Shown piece after piece: positions 8,037 to 15,617 of a DNA stretch of 21,262 nucleotides; the first letter of the stretch is position 1; every line of letters starts with the position of its first letter. A model generated the notes under the pieces. That model saw only the letters and a program-made list of their open reading frames with translations, was not told the DNA's origin and did not search any database. This DNA comes from an uncultured Hyphomicrobiales bacterium (GTDB lineage Bacteria; Pseudomonadota; Alphaproteobacteria; Rhizobiales; Aestuariivirgaceae), in the NCBI GenBank assembly GCA_903930095.1, contig CAIYXE010000388.1, positions 1 through 21,262 of the forward strand, in the 5' to 3' direction. The position numbers were made by a program, and so were the translations under genes.

Positions 8037-9167
8037 ATGACCGCCGCCGAGCCCGCACCGCAGGAAGAGCGCAGCCGCCGCTGGGGACCCAGGGGCACGG
8101 CCGGAGCCACCTTCGCGGGGCTGCTCGAATTCGAGAGCGTTTCCAAGAGTTTCGGCCGTACCGCCGCCGTGGCGGATGTCAGCCTGAAGCTCAAGCCCGG
8201 GGAAATCGCCTGCCTTCTGGGTCCTTCGGGCTGCGGCAAGACCACGCTGCTGCGCATCGCCGCGGGGATCGAGCGGCCGGATGCCGGCCGCCTGCTGTTC
8301 GACGGGCAGGAGATGGCGGGGCCCAGCCGTTTCGTGCCGCCGGAGCGGCGCAACATCGGGTTGATGTTCCAGGATTTCGCGCTGTTTCCGCACCTTTCCA
8401 TCATCGAGAACGTGGCCTTCGGCCTCAAGAACCTGCCGGCCTCCGAGGCGCGCACCATCGCCCGCCACGCCCTGGAGCGGGTGGGCCTTGTCCATTACGC
8501 GCAGAGCTATCCCCACCATCTCTCAGGCGGCGAGCAGCAGCGCGTGGCGCTTGCCCGTGCGCTTGTTCCCAGGCCCCAGATCATGCTGATGGACGAGCCG
8601 TTCTCCGGCCTCGACCAGCGCCTCAGGGAATCGGTCCGGGCGGAAACGCTGACGCTGCTGCGGGAGACGAGGGCCTCCTGCCTGCTGGTGACCCATGACC
8701 CCGTGGAGGCCATGGGCCTCGCCGACCGTATCTTCTTGATGCGGCAGGGGCATCTGATCCAGTCCGGCACGCCGGAGCAACTCTACCGCCAGCCGGTTGA
8801 TGCGGCGGCGGCGCGCTTCTTTTCCGATGCCAATGAAATGAAAGGCCACGTTGCGGGCAGGGTGGTGGACACCCCCCTCGGCGCTTTTCCGGTGCCGAAC
8901 CAGCACAAGGGCGCCGAGGCGCTGGTGCTGATCCGCCCGCAAGGCATCAAGCGGTCCGAAGCGGCCACGGGCACGGAGGGGCTGGTGACTGAAACCCGGT
9001 TCCAGGGAGATGACGTCAAGTGCAGCATCCTGTTCAAGGGCATCGAGGAACCGCTGACTGCCCTGATCGATTCCCGCTCAGCGCCGCCGCGGGGGCAGGC
9101 GGCGTGGTTCCGGATCGACCCGGAACATGTTTTCGTCTTTGAAACGGTCGCATCGCCTCTTATGTGA
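8037..9167 (+). CDS. ABC transporter ATP-binding protein, FbpC/PotA-like
   Basis: 376 residues. Importer-type ATPase: Walker A GPSGCGKT (62-69), Q-loop Gln111 in LMFQDFALF, signature LSGGEQQR (161-168), Walker B IMLMDEP with Asp185-Glu186, and switch His219 in VTHD. A C-terminal TOBE-like region (about 285-370) is typical of the ferric iron, spermidine/putrescine and sugar subfamilies; the sequence around SKSFG and GIERPDAGRLLFDG fits the iron (FbpC) group best. No permease or binding-protein gene adjoins it, so the substrate is uncertain and its partners must be elsewhere. The first 28 residues before LLEFESVSKSFG are unusual and may be an overlong start; the ATG has a GGAG two bases away, too close for a good ribosome binding site. 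Confidence 0.85.
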   Translation: MTAAEPAPQEERSRRWGPRGTAGATFAGLLEFESVSKSFGRTAAVADVSLKLKPGEIACLLGPSGCGKTTLLRIAAGIERPDAGRLLFDGQEMAGPSRFVPPERRNIGLMFQDFALFPHLSIIENVAFGLKNLPASEARTIARHALERVGLVHYAQSYPHHLSGGEQQRVALARALVPRPQIMLMDEPFSGLDQRLRESVRAETLTLLRETRASCLLVTHDPVEAMGLADRIFLMRQGHLIQSGTPEQLYRQPVDAAAARFFSDANEMKGHVAGRVVDTPLGAFPVPNQHKGAEALVLIRPQGIKRSEAATGTEGLVTETRFQGDDVKCSILFKGIEEPLTALIDSRSAPPRGQAAWFRIDPEHVFVFETVASPLM

Positions 9168-9226
9168 GGCCTTCGGCTTCGGTTGCGGCGCGCTGGGCTT
9201 TCTGCTTTAGTAGCGCAACACAATGC

Positions 9227-9248
9227 CGGAGAGAGAAGCCGCTCTCCG
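9227..9248 (+). promoter_or_regulatory. Hairpin just upstream of the tatA ribosome binding site
   Basis: CGGAGAG (9227-9233) pairs perfectly with CTCTCCG (9242-9248) across an eight-base loop. It ends only a few bases before the AGAGGAG ribosome binding site of tatA. It has no T-run, so it is not a standard terminator; it may shape the tatA leader or be incidental. Confidence 0.35.
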
Positions 9249-9266
9249 AAGAAGAGGAGTATGTCT

Positions 9267-9488
9267 ATGGGTGCGATGTCGTTCTGGCACTGGGCGCTGG
9301 TGATCCTGGTGGTGGTGCTGTTGTTCGGTCGGGGCAAGATCTCTGACCTGATGGGTGACGTGGCCAAGGGCATCAAGAGCTTCAAGAAGGGCATGGCTGA
9401 CGACGAGCCTGCAACCGCCGCGACGGATCCGAAGCCCATCGAGCAGCAGGCCGCCGTGACCACCGAAGCCGAGAAGGCCAAGAGCTAA
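9267..9488 (+). CDS. tatA: TatA, twin-arginine translocase pore subunit
   Basis: 73 residues. The ATG at 9267 was chosen over the ATG at 9261 because GAGGAG lies seven bases before it but only one base before the other. One N-terminal membrane segment (about 5-20, [15 protein letters not shown]), then the FGRGK hinge (20-24) and an amphipathic helix ([19 protein letters not shown]), followed by a charged, disordered tail: the standard TatA plan. TatA oligomers form the conduit through which folded proteins with twin-arginine signals cross the inner membrane. tatB follows after 33 bases, so tatA-tatB-tatC form one operon. A hairpin lies just upstream. Confidence 0.95.
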   Translation: MGAMSFWHWALVILVVVLLFGRGKISDLMGDVAKGIKSFKKGMADDEPATAATDPKPIEQQAAVTTEAEKAKS

Positions 9489-9521
9489 AGGCACGCCGGC
9501 GCACTATCGCCGGATAAAAAC

Positions 9522-9944
9522 ATGTTCGACTTTGGAATCGGCTACACCGAAATGTTCGTCGTTGCCGTGGTGGCGATCATCGTCATCGGGCCGAAGGACC
9601 TGCCTCGCGTGCTCCGCGCCTTCGGCAAGACGGTGGCGAAGATGCGCGGCATGGCGCGTGAGTTTCAGGGCCACCTCGACAGCGCCATGAAGGAAGCTGG
9701 CATCGACGAGGTGAAGAAGGAATTCGACAACATCAAGAATTCCGCGAACATCGTCGAGCCGGTGAAAAAGTCCGTCGTCAACGAGACGAAGAAGCAGGAA
9801 GACGATTTCAAGAAGCTGTTCGGCGACGTGCCGGACCCCAATGCCCCGCGCGCGGATGCTCCAAAGGCTGACGTTGCGAAGGTGGATCCGCCCCGTCCCG
9901 CCGATGCCGCAGCCGCGGCGGCCAACACCCCGGCCGCCTCATGA
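9522..9944 (+). CDS. tatB: TatB, twin-arginine translocase receptor subunit
   Basis: 140 residues. N-terminal membrane segment (about 5-22) with the conserved Glu10 typical of TatB, then IGPKDLPRVLRAFGK (hinge GPKDLP, 23-28) and a long amphipathic helix with many Lys and Glu (to about 115). The C-terminal 25 residues are Ala/Pro/Asp-rich and low in complexity. TatB with TatC recognises twin-arginine signal peptides. Its stop overlaps the start of tatC by four bases (ATGA at 9941-9944), which couples their translation. The ribosome binding site is weak. Confidence 0.95.
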   Translation: MFDFGIGYTEMFVVAVVAIIVIGPKDLPRVLRAFGKTVAKMRGMAREFQGHLDSAMKEAGIDEVKKEFDNIKNSANIVEPVKKSVVNETKKQEDDFKKLFGDVPDPNAPRADAPKADVAKVDPPRPADAAAAAANTPAAS

Positions 9945-10726
9945 GCCAGCAGGACATCGACGCGTCCGAAGCCCCGCTGATCGAGCATCTGGTCGAACTG
10001 CGGACGAGGCTGATCTACTGTGTTCTGGGCTTTCTCGCTGCCTTCATTCTCAGCTTCATCTTCTCGAGCGACATCCTCCAGTACCTGATCCTGCCATTCA
10101 AATGGGGGACGGGGGATGATGTGTCGCTGATCTCGATCAAGCTCCTCGGCGTGTTCCTTGTGAAGCTCAAGATCGCCTTCTTTGGCGGTCTTTTCATCGG
10201 GTTCCCGCTTATTGCCACGCAGTTCTACCGCTTTGTGGCGCCTGGCCTCTACAAGCACGAGAAGCAGGCTTTCGTACCCTACCTGCTGGCCACCCCGGTG
10301 TTCTTCTTCCTGGGCGCGGCGCTTGTCTATTTCTTCCTGCTGCCTGTTGCCATCCACTTCTTCTATTCGCTCGCCGCGGGCACCGGCAGCGAGACCCAGC
10401 AGGGCATCCAGCTCATGCCCGACATCGAGGCCTATCTCGATTTCGTCATGATGCTGATTCTCGCCTTCGGCCTGTGCTTCCAGCTGCCGGTGGTGCTGAC
10501 GCTGCTGGGCCACATCGGGGTGGTCTCCTATGATCAGCTCAGGAGCGGACGGAAATTCGCCATCGTGGGCGTCTTCATCCTGGCGGCAGTCATTACCCCG
10601 CCGGACCCCATTTCACAGATCGCGATGGCCGTTCCGCTGATCGGCCTGTACGAATTGTCGGTGCAGACCGTGCGCTTCATGGAAGCCCGCCGCAGGAAGA
10701 AGCAGGCGGCCGAGGACAAGGACTAG
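9941..10726 (+). CDS. tatC: TatC, twin-arginine translocase multi-spanning subunit
   Basis: 261 residues. The N-terminal EAPLIEHLVELRTRL (10-24) is the TatC signature that binds the twin-arginine motif. Six hydrophobic segments follow at about 24-42, 76-96, 113-138, 166-188, 205-220 and 224-240, with FVAPGLYKHEK (98-108) in the conserved cytoplasmic loop and ITPPDPISQ (218-226) before the last segment. The tail is short and basic. It starts in the tatB overlap and ends nine bases before an intrinsic terminator. Confidence 0.96.
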   Translation: MSQQDIDASEAPLIEHLVELRTRLIYCVLGFLAAFILSFIFSSDILQYLILPFKWGTGDDVSLISIKLLGVFLVKLKIAFFGGLFIGFPLIATQFYRFVAPGLYKHEKQAFVPYLLATPVFFFLGAALVYFFLLPVAIHFFYSLAAGTGSETQQGIQLMPDIEAYLDFVMMLILAFGLCFQLPVVLTLLGHIGVVSYDQLRSGRKFAIVGVFILAAVITPPDPISQIAMAVPLIGLYELSVQTVRFMEARRRKKQAAEDKD

Positions 10727-10734
10727 CGGCTTAT

Positions 10735-10766
10735 CCGGGCAGGCTGGATGTCCTGCCCGGTGTTTT
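10735..10766 (+). terminator. Intrinsic terminator of the tatABC operon
   Basis: Perfect nine-base stem CCGGGCAGG (10735-10743) with CCTGCCCGG (10752-10760), eight-base loop, followed by TGTTTT. It stands right after the tatC stop and before the convergent minus-strand gene ending at 10778. The opposite strand has no T-run, so it mainly serves tatC. Confidence 0.8.
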
Positions 10767-10777
10767 CGCCGGTTACC

Positions 10778-11104
10778 TCAGAAATAGACGATGACGTAGC
10801 CGCTTCCGGACTTTTGATAGTAGGTCCCGCCGCAATAATAGAGGCTGTAGCCGTAATAATTGCCGAAGGCGCAGCCCGCGGGGATCGCCCCGATGTAGGC
10901 GCCGCGGCGGATGACACGGCGGGTTGTGCGCCGGGCAACGCCCGCAACGCTGCCGGGTGTCGCGGGATAGCCGACACGGGCTTCCGCCTCGGAGATCATC
11001 TTGAAGAAACCGATGGTGACCTGTTGGCCGGCCAGCTCAATGTCACCCCAGATCAATCCAAGGGACAGCGCCGCGACCAGGGCTTGTTTGAAGCGTTTCA
11101 TCAT
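10778..11104 (-). CDS. Small secreted or surface protein, Gly/Tyr-rich C-terminus
   Basis: 108 residues. Signal-like N-terminus (MMKRFKQALVAALSLGLIWG), then a central basic patch (RRTTRRVIRRGAYIG) and a C-terminal part with GCAFGNYYGYSLYYCGG and TYYQKSGSGYVIVYF-like strands, including Cys78 and Cys91 as a likely disulfide. Small proteins with an 'AGC...YYCGGxYY...YVVV' ending are common in alphaproteobacteria and mostly uncharacterised. Its ATG overlaps the stop of the preceding gene (ATGA at 11104-11101), with GGAG placed suitably inside that gene, so the two are cotranscribed and probably coupled. The signal region lacks a classical A-x-A cleavage site, so cleavage is uncertain. Confidence 0.7.
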   Translation of the reverse strand: MMKRFKQALVAALSLGLIWGDIELAGQQVTIGFFKMISEAEARVGYPATPGSVAGVARRTTRRVIRRGAYIGAIPAGCAFGNYYGYSLYYCGGTYYQKSGSGYVIVYF

Positions 11105-11871
11105 TTGTCTCCTTCGGGAGCGGGCACTTCATCGAGGCCCTTGAGTTCTGAGATGTTCACTTCCTTGGCGCCATCGGCCGTCTTCAGCTGGAAGTCGTCG
11201 GCGGGAACGTCGTTTCCGGTCTTCCAGCCGCTGAACGTGATGTCATAGGAGGGCGCCAGCGCCGTCATCTTGCTGGTGATCGTGAAGCGGCAAGGGAAGG
11301 GCTTGTCGCCGGGAGCGATCCAGATCTGCCAGTCGGCCTCCGCTGTCCGGAATGCCACATGGTCGCAGCTTTGGCCGCGAACGATGCCAGCGCCCAGCGC
11401 CTTGGCGTCCGTCACATTGGCCATCATGATGTCATAGGCGTTTTCGGAGAGGAGATCGGCCGCCGGCAACTCCAAGCCGGCTTCGAAGCGCAGCATGTCC
11501 ATGAGTTGATCAACGCTGCCCTCGAGAGGTTGCCGGGCGAAGGCATTGAGGTTCTTGCCGTAGGCTGAGAGGGTCTTGCCGTCATAGACAAGCTCGACAT
11601 CGGCAAGCCCGCCCGTGCGGGTCACGCGGATCCTGTCCGGCCTGCTCAGGCCGAGCGTGCCGGAACTGGCGAGACCTACTTTCTCGAGGTCCGCGGTTAC
11701 GATTTCAAGTGTCGCGTCATAGCTTGCCGCAATGACGGTCTGCTGGGCCAGGAAGTCGGCCATGGTTTTGAACAGCGCCTTGGCCTCGTCCTCCTCTGCA
11801 TGCGCAGGCACGGACATGGCCATCGCCGCGGCAATGAAGCCGGCGGCGAGCTTGCTTTGATTGGATGTCAA
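11101..11871 (-). CDS. DUF2092-like periplasmic protein, TTG start
   Basis: 256 residues from the TTG at 11871, which has AGGAGG eight bases upstream and gives a proper signal peptide (LAAGFIAAAMAMSVPAHA, then EEDE). An ATG at 11925 in the same frame would put an unlikely polar stretch before it. The mature protein shows DGKTLSAYGKNLNAFARQ and LADVELVYDG, then a C-terminal IWIAPGDKPFPCRFTITSK and FSGWKTGNDVPADDFQ. This is the layout of DUF2092, a periplasmic family resembling the lipoprotein-carrier fold of LolA. Cys pair about 192 and 218 may form a disulfide. Function unknown; no lipobox is present. It is the first gene of a two-gene minus-strand unit. Confidence 0.8.
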   Translation of the reverse strand: MTSNQSKLAAGFIAAAMAMSVPAHAEEDEAKALFKTMADFLAQQTVIAASYDATLEIVTADLEKVGLASSGTLGLSRPDRIRVTRTGGLADVELVYDGKTLSAYGKNLNAFARQPLEGSVDQLMDMLRFEAGLELPAADLLSENAYDIMMANVTDAKALGAGIVRGQSCDHVAFRTAEADWQIWIAPGDKPFPCRFTITSKMTALAPSYDITFSGWKTGNDVPADDFQLKTADGAKEVNISELKGLDEVPAPEGDK

Positions 11872-12053
11872 ATGTTTGCCCTCCTGATGAGGCGACCCCG
11901 CCGCGCTCGGGCATGAGCGTGCCATGAGAGTGCCTCATGCATCAGGCATGTTAGTGCACCACCGGTTGTTTTGCCAGAAGAGGATTGCAGGAAGGATTTA
12001 ACCCTTGGCGAACTCACGCACCTTGGGGGTCCGGTCCCCTTGTCTGCAATGAC

Positions 12054-12082
12054 TTCACGCCGTGCCCTTGGCGTCCTATAGG
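12054..12082 (+). promoter_or_regulatory. Candidate promoter for serS
   Basis: TTCACG (12054-12059) and TATAGG (12077-12082) are separated by 17 bases and match the -35 and -10 consensus at four of six positions each. They lie 27 bases before the serS start, leaving a short leader. No other pair as good was seen in the spacer from 11926. By-eye match only. Confidence 0.35.
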
Positions 12083-12108
12083 AGGGCCCGACCAAGGAAC
12101 CGAGAACC

Positions 12109-13389
12109 ATGCACGACATCAAGGCCATTCGCGATAATCCCGCAGCATTCGACGCAGGCCTTGCCCGCCGGGGGCTTTCCCCCATGGCGGCGGACCTGCT
12201 CAGGATCGACGCTGAACGGCGCGAGCATGTGCAGAAGCTTCAGGATGCGCAGGCCCGGCGGAACGCGGCCTCGAAGGAGATCGGCGAGGCCATGAAGGCG
12301 GGCGACAAGGCCAAGGCCGATGCGCTCAAGGCCGAAATGGGATCGATCAAGGATTTCATCGCCTCCGGCGAGGCGGTCGAGCGGGAGATCGACCAGCGGC
12401 TCACCGCGGCGCTGGCGGTGATCCCCAACCTGCCGCTGGAAGACGTGCCCGAGGGCAAGGACGAATCGGGCAATATCGAGGTCCGCCGCTGGGGCGCGCC
12501 GCCTTCCTTCGCTTACGAGCCGCGCCAGCACTTCGACATCGGGGAATGGCTGGGCCTGATGAATTTCGAGGCGGCGGCGCGGATGTCGGGTGCCCGCTTC
12601 GTGGTCATGAAGGGCCAGCTCGCCAGGCTTGAGCGCGCGCTGGCGCAATTCATGCTGGACCATCAGACGGGCATCAACGGCTATACCGAGCACTTCGTGC
12701 CCTACATGGTGAACGACGAGGCGATGTTCGGCACCGGCCAGTTGCCCAAGTTTGCCGACGACCTGTTCCGCACCACGGATGGCCGCTGGCTCATTCCCAC
12801 GGCGGAGGTCTCCCTCACCAATCTGGTGCGCGAAAGCATTCTCGATGAGAAGGACCTGCCCCTGCGGCTGACCGCCTACACGCCCTGTTTCCGTGCCGAG
12901 GCGGGGGCGGCTGGGCGCGATACGCGCGGCATGATCCGCCAGCACCAGTTCTCCAAGGTGGAACTCGTCTCCATCACCACGCCCGAACAGTCCCGCCAGG
13001 AACTGGAGCGGATGACGGGGGCCGCAGAAAGCGTGCTCCAGGCGCTGGGCCTTCATTACCGCGTGATGCGGCTCTGTAGCGGAGACATGGGCTTCGGCAG
13101 CCGCATGACCTACGATCTTGAAGTCTGGCTGCCGGGGCAGAACGCGTTCCGCGAGATTTCCTCCTGCTCCGTCTGCGGCGACTTCCAGTCGCGCCGCATG
13201 GATGCCCGCTTCAAGCCGGCAGACGGCAAGGGCACGCGCTACGTTCATACGCTGAACGGCTCCGGTCTCGCGGTCGGCCGCACCATGGTGGCGGTTCTCG
13301 AGAACGGCCAGAACGCCGACGGGTCGGTGACGATCCCCGAGGCCTTGCGCCCCTACATGGGTGGCGCCGACAAGATCACGAGGGGTTGA
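12109..13389 (+). CDS. serS: Serine-tRNA ligase
   Basis: 426 residues, the usual length. It charges tRNA-Ser (and tRNA-Sec where present) with serine. N-terminal coiled-coil arm (about 28-100) rich in Arg, Glu, Lys and Ala, then the class II catalytic core: TAEVSLTN (231-238) for serine binding, motif 2 [19 protein letters not shown] with HQFSKVEL (260-286), and motif 3 [16 protein letters not shown] (384-399). [20 protein letters not shown] is the class II SerRS signature around the active site (quoted up to 20 residues). The start has only a weak GAGAACC ribosome binding site. surE begins six bases after the stop, so serS-surE-pcm are one operon. Confidence 0.97.
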   Translation: MHDIKAIRDNPAAFDAGLARRGLSPMAADLLRIDAERREHVQKLQDAQARRNAASKEIGEAMKAGDKAKADALKAEMGSIKDFIASGEAVEREIDQRLTAALAVIPNLPLEDVPEGKDESGNIEVRRWGAPPSFAYEPRQHFDIGEWLGLMNFEAAARMSGARFVVMKGQLARLERALAQFMLDHQTGINGYTEHFVPYMVNDEAMFGTGQLPKFADDLFRTTDGRWLIPTAEVSLTNLVRESILDEKDLPLRLTAYTPCFRAEAGAAGRDTRGMIRQHQFSKVELVSITTPEQSRQELERMTGAAESVLQALGLHYRVMRLCSGDMGFGSRMTYDLEVWLPGQNAFREISSCSVCGDFQSRRMDARFKPADGKGTRYVHTLNGSGLAVGRTMVAVLENGQNADGSVTIPEALRPYMGGADKITRG

Positions 13390-13395
13390 AACCAC

Positions 13396-14157
13396 ATGCG
13401 CATTCTGGTGACCAACGACGACGGCATCCACGCTCCCGGCCTCGAGACGCTGGAGCGCATCGCCCGGACCCTCTCTGAGGATGTCTGGGTCGTGGCCCCG
13501 GCTGAGGAGAATTCGGGCGCCGGGCACTCGCTCTCTCTCGCCGACCCCATCCGCTACCGCAAGATCGCCGACAAGCGTTTCGAGGTGGCGGGAACGCCCA
13601 CCGACTGCGTGGTGATGGCGGCGCGCAAGATCCTTCCCGGCGACCCGGACCTTGTGCTCTCCGGCGTCAACCGCGGCCAGAACATCGCCGATGACGTGAC
13701 CTATTCCGGCACCATCGCCGCCGCGATGGAGGGAACCCAGCTGGGCTTCAAGTCGATCGCGCTGTCTCAGGTCACCGGCATCCACGGCAATGGCTTCTCC
13801 TACGAAGTGGCGGAGAAGCACGGGGCGGCGATCGTGGCCAGGCTCCTCAAGCTCAGCTTCGGCCCCGGTGTGCTGATGAACGTCAACTTCCCCGATTGCC
13901 GCGCCGACGAGGTGCAGGGCGTGGAGGTGACGCGCCAGGGCAAGCGCGACGTGAACCTGCTCCATGTGGACGAGCGCACCGATATGCGCGGCAACAACTA
14001 TTACTGGCTGGGCTTCAAGCGCGAGCGCGGCAACCCGCCCGTGGGCACGGACCTTTGGGCCGTGTTCAACCGCCGCATTTCGGTGACGCCGCTGCACATG
14101 AACCTGACCCAGCTTGAAGCCATGGATGCAGTGAGGAGCGTCTTCGACCAGCCATGA
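13396..14157 (+). CDS. surE: SurE, 5'/3'-nucleotidase
   Basis: 253 residues. Metal-dependent phosphatase acting on nucleoside monophosphates, associated with stationary-phase survival. Metal ligands are visible: Asp8-Asp9 in LVTNDDGIHAPG, Ser40 in APAEENSGAGHS, and Asn92 in LSGVNRGQN. GTPTDCV and YSGTIAAAMEG are further family signatures, and the C-terminal NRRISVTPL is typical of the family. The stop overlaps pcm by four bases (ATGA at 14154-14157). Placement between serS and pcm is the standard arrangement in this bacterial group. Confidence 0.96.
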   Translation: MRILVTNDDGIHAPGLETLERIARTLSEDVWVVAPAEENSGAGHSLSLADPIRYRKIADKRFEVAGTPTDCVVMAARKILPGDPDLVLSGVNRGQNIADDVTYSGTIAAAMEGTQLGFKSIALSQVTGIHGNGFSYEVAEKHGAAIVARLLKLSFGPGVLMNVNFPDCRADEVQGVEVTRQGKRDVNLLHVDERTDMRGNNYYWLGFKRERGNPPVGTDLWAVFNRRISVTPLHMNLTQLEAMDAVRSVFDQP

Positions 14158-14795
14158 CGGAGGACCGCCGCAGGCTCCTGCTGCTCCAGTCGCTGCGCGA
14201 ACAGGGAATAATCGACGAGCGCGTGCTGGAGGCCGTTGGCAATGTCCCGCGTGAGGCTTTCGTCGAAACACCGTTTTCCGACCAGGCCTATGCCGACCAG
14301 GCGCTGCCCATATCCTGCGGCCAGACCATCTCGCAGCCTTATATCGTGGCGCTGATGACGGAGGCGCTGAAGGTGGAGCCCTCTCACCGTGTTCTTGAGG
14401 TTGGCACCGGGTCTGGCTACCAGGCCGCGGTGCTCAGCCACTTGGCGCGGCATGTCTACACCATCGAGCGCTATGCGACGCTGGCCGGGACGGCGGGTGA
14501 GCGCTTCCGGCGGCTCGGCCTTGGCAATATCACCCAGCAGGTGGGCGACGGCACCCTGGGCATGCCGGATTTCGCCCCCTTTGACCGTATCATGGTCACG
14601 GCTGCGGCCCGGGAGGTGCCCCAGGCCCATCTCGACCAGCTGGCCATGGGTGGCATTCTGGTGCTTCCCGTCGAGGAGCGCCCGGGCCGCCAGGATCTCT
14701 GGCGCATCACCCGGGATGCACAAGGCTTCTCCCGCGAGCATCTGCTTGCGGTCCGCTTCGTGCCTCTGGTCGAAGGGCTGCCGGGCGAGGGCTGA
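14154..14795 (+). CDS. pcm: Protein-L-isoaspartate O-methyltransferase
   Basis: 213 residues. Uses S-adenosylmethionine to methylate isoaspartyl residues in aged proteins and so starts their repair. GQTISQPYIVALM (56-68) is the family signature before the SAM-binding motif VLEVGTGSGYQAAVLSHLA (80-98); FDRIMVTAAAREVP is the motif II region. VPREAFV near residue 31 fits the Pcm N-terminus. It starts inside the last codon of surE, and together they form a damage-response pair seen in many bacteria. No terminator is obvious after it; the next gene starts 65 bases on. Confidence 0.95.
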   Translation: MTEDRRRLLLLQSLREQGIIDERVLEAVGNVPREAFVETPFSDQAYADQALPISCGQTISQPYIVALMTEALKVEPSHRVLEVGTGSGYQAAVLSHLARHVYTIERYATLAGTAGERFRRLGLGNITQQVGDGTLGMPDFAPFDRIMVTAAAREVPQAHLDQLAMGGILVLPVEERPGRQDLWRITRDAQGFSREHLLAVRFVPLVEGLPGEG

Positions 14796-14860
14796 CGGCG
14801 GCTTGACGCTGGCCGTTTGGCCGGGTTAACCAAATGAAACAGGCAGGGGGAGGGCTGATA

Positions 14861-15601
14861 ATGAAACGCTTTTCGATGATGTTGATGGCGGCAATCGTTG
14901 TCGGATTTGCCGTGTGGACGGCGGGTGCCGCGCAGGCCCGCGAAGTGCCCATCGGCAGCATCACCTATGACGCGCGGCCAGAGCGTGAGGTGATCAATGT
15001 CGGCGGCGGTGACGGCGAGTTCCGCGGTTTCCGTTTCGAGGTTCGCCAGAGCGATGTCGAGGTTCAGGACATCCGCATCGTCTACAACAACGGCCAGACT
15101 GAGGATGTGCGGATCCGCCAGTTGTTCCGGGCGGGAAGTTCCTCGCGCGTGATCGAGCTCGGCAGCCCCCGGCGTGGGCTGAAGCAGGTCATTGTCAATT
15201 TCGTGGCCACGGGACCGGCCCGCATCATGTTCTTCGGCGTCCAGGGCACGGGAGGCGGCGGTGGCGGCAACTCGGAGTGGGCGCGGCTCGGCTGCAAGGA
15301 CGTGAAGTTCCTGATCGACCGCGATACGCTGAAGGTGGGTCGTGAACAGGGCCGCTTCACCGCGGTCCGTCTCAAGGTGCGGCGCGCACCCGTCGAGATG
15401 TTCAATCTCAGGATCACCTTCGGCAATGGCTCGCGGATCGAGGTGCCGGTGCGGGAATTCATTCCGCCTGGAGGCGTTTCGCGGATCATCGATCTGCCCG
15501 GCAACAACCGCGGCATCGACCGGATCGAGATGATCTACCGCTCAGTTCCCACCATGAACGGAACCGCGGAGGTCTGCTTCGACGGCCTGGAACGCTTCTG
15601 A
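14861..15601 (+). CDS. Secreted protein with two copies of one beta-rich domain (DUF2541-like)
   Basis: 246 residues from the ATG at 14861, chosen because GGGGGAGGG precedes it at good distance and because the signal peptide then starts at residue 1 (MKRFSMMLMAAIVVGFAVWT, cleaved near AAQA at 23-26). Two similar domains follow: about 28-128 and about 140-244, joined by a Gly-rich linker (GTGGGGGGN, 129-137). They align as FRGFRFEVRQSDVEVQDIRI against FTAVRLKVRRAPVEMFNLRI, then VIELGSPRRGLKQVIV against IIDLPGNNRGIDRIEM. This resembles DUF2541 and suggests an internal duplication. Cys145 and Cys239 in the second domain could pair. Function unknown; the site is periplasmic or extracellular. A TTAACCAA word stands at 14826-14833. 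Confidence 0.75.
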   Translation: MKRFSMMLMAAIVVGFAVWTAGAAQAREVPIGSITYDARPEREVINVGGGDGEFRGFRFEVRQSDVEVQDIRIVYNNGQTEDVRIRQLFRAGSSSRVIELGSPRRGLKQVIVNFVATGPARIMFFGVQGTGGGGGGNSEWARLGCKDVKFLIDRDTLKVGREQGRFTAVRLKVRRAPVEMFNLRITFGNGSRIEVPVREFIPPGGVSRIIDLPGNNRGIDRIEMIYRSVPTMNGTAEVCFDGLERF

Positions 15602-15617
15602 GGGTAGCTGCTTACTC

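Noticed and set aside
6541..8058. Long open minus-strand frame (505 codons) opposite pleD
   Set aside because: Lies opposite a gene with complete catalytic motifs. Its His/Arg-rich composition is typical of antisense frames at high GC.
12076..14271. Very long open minus-strand frame (731 codons) opposite serS and surE
   Set aside because: High-GC shadow of two well-supported genes. The translation is rich in His, Arg, Gly and Ala with no domain pattern.
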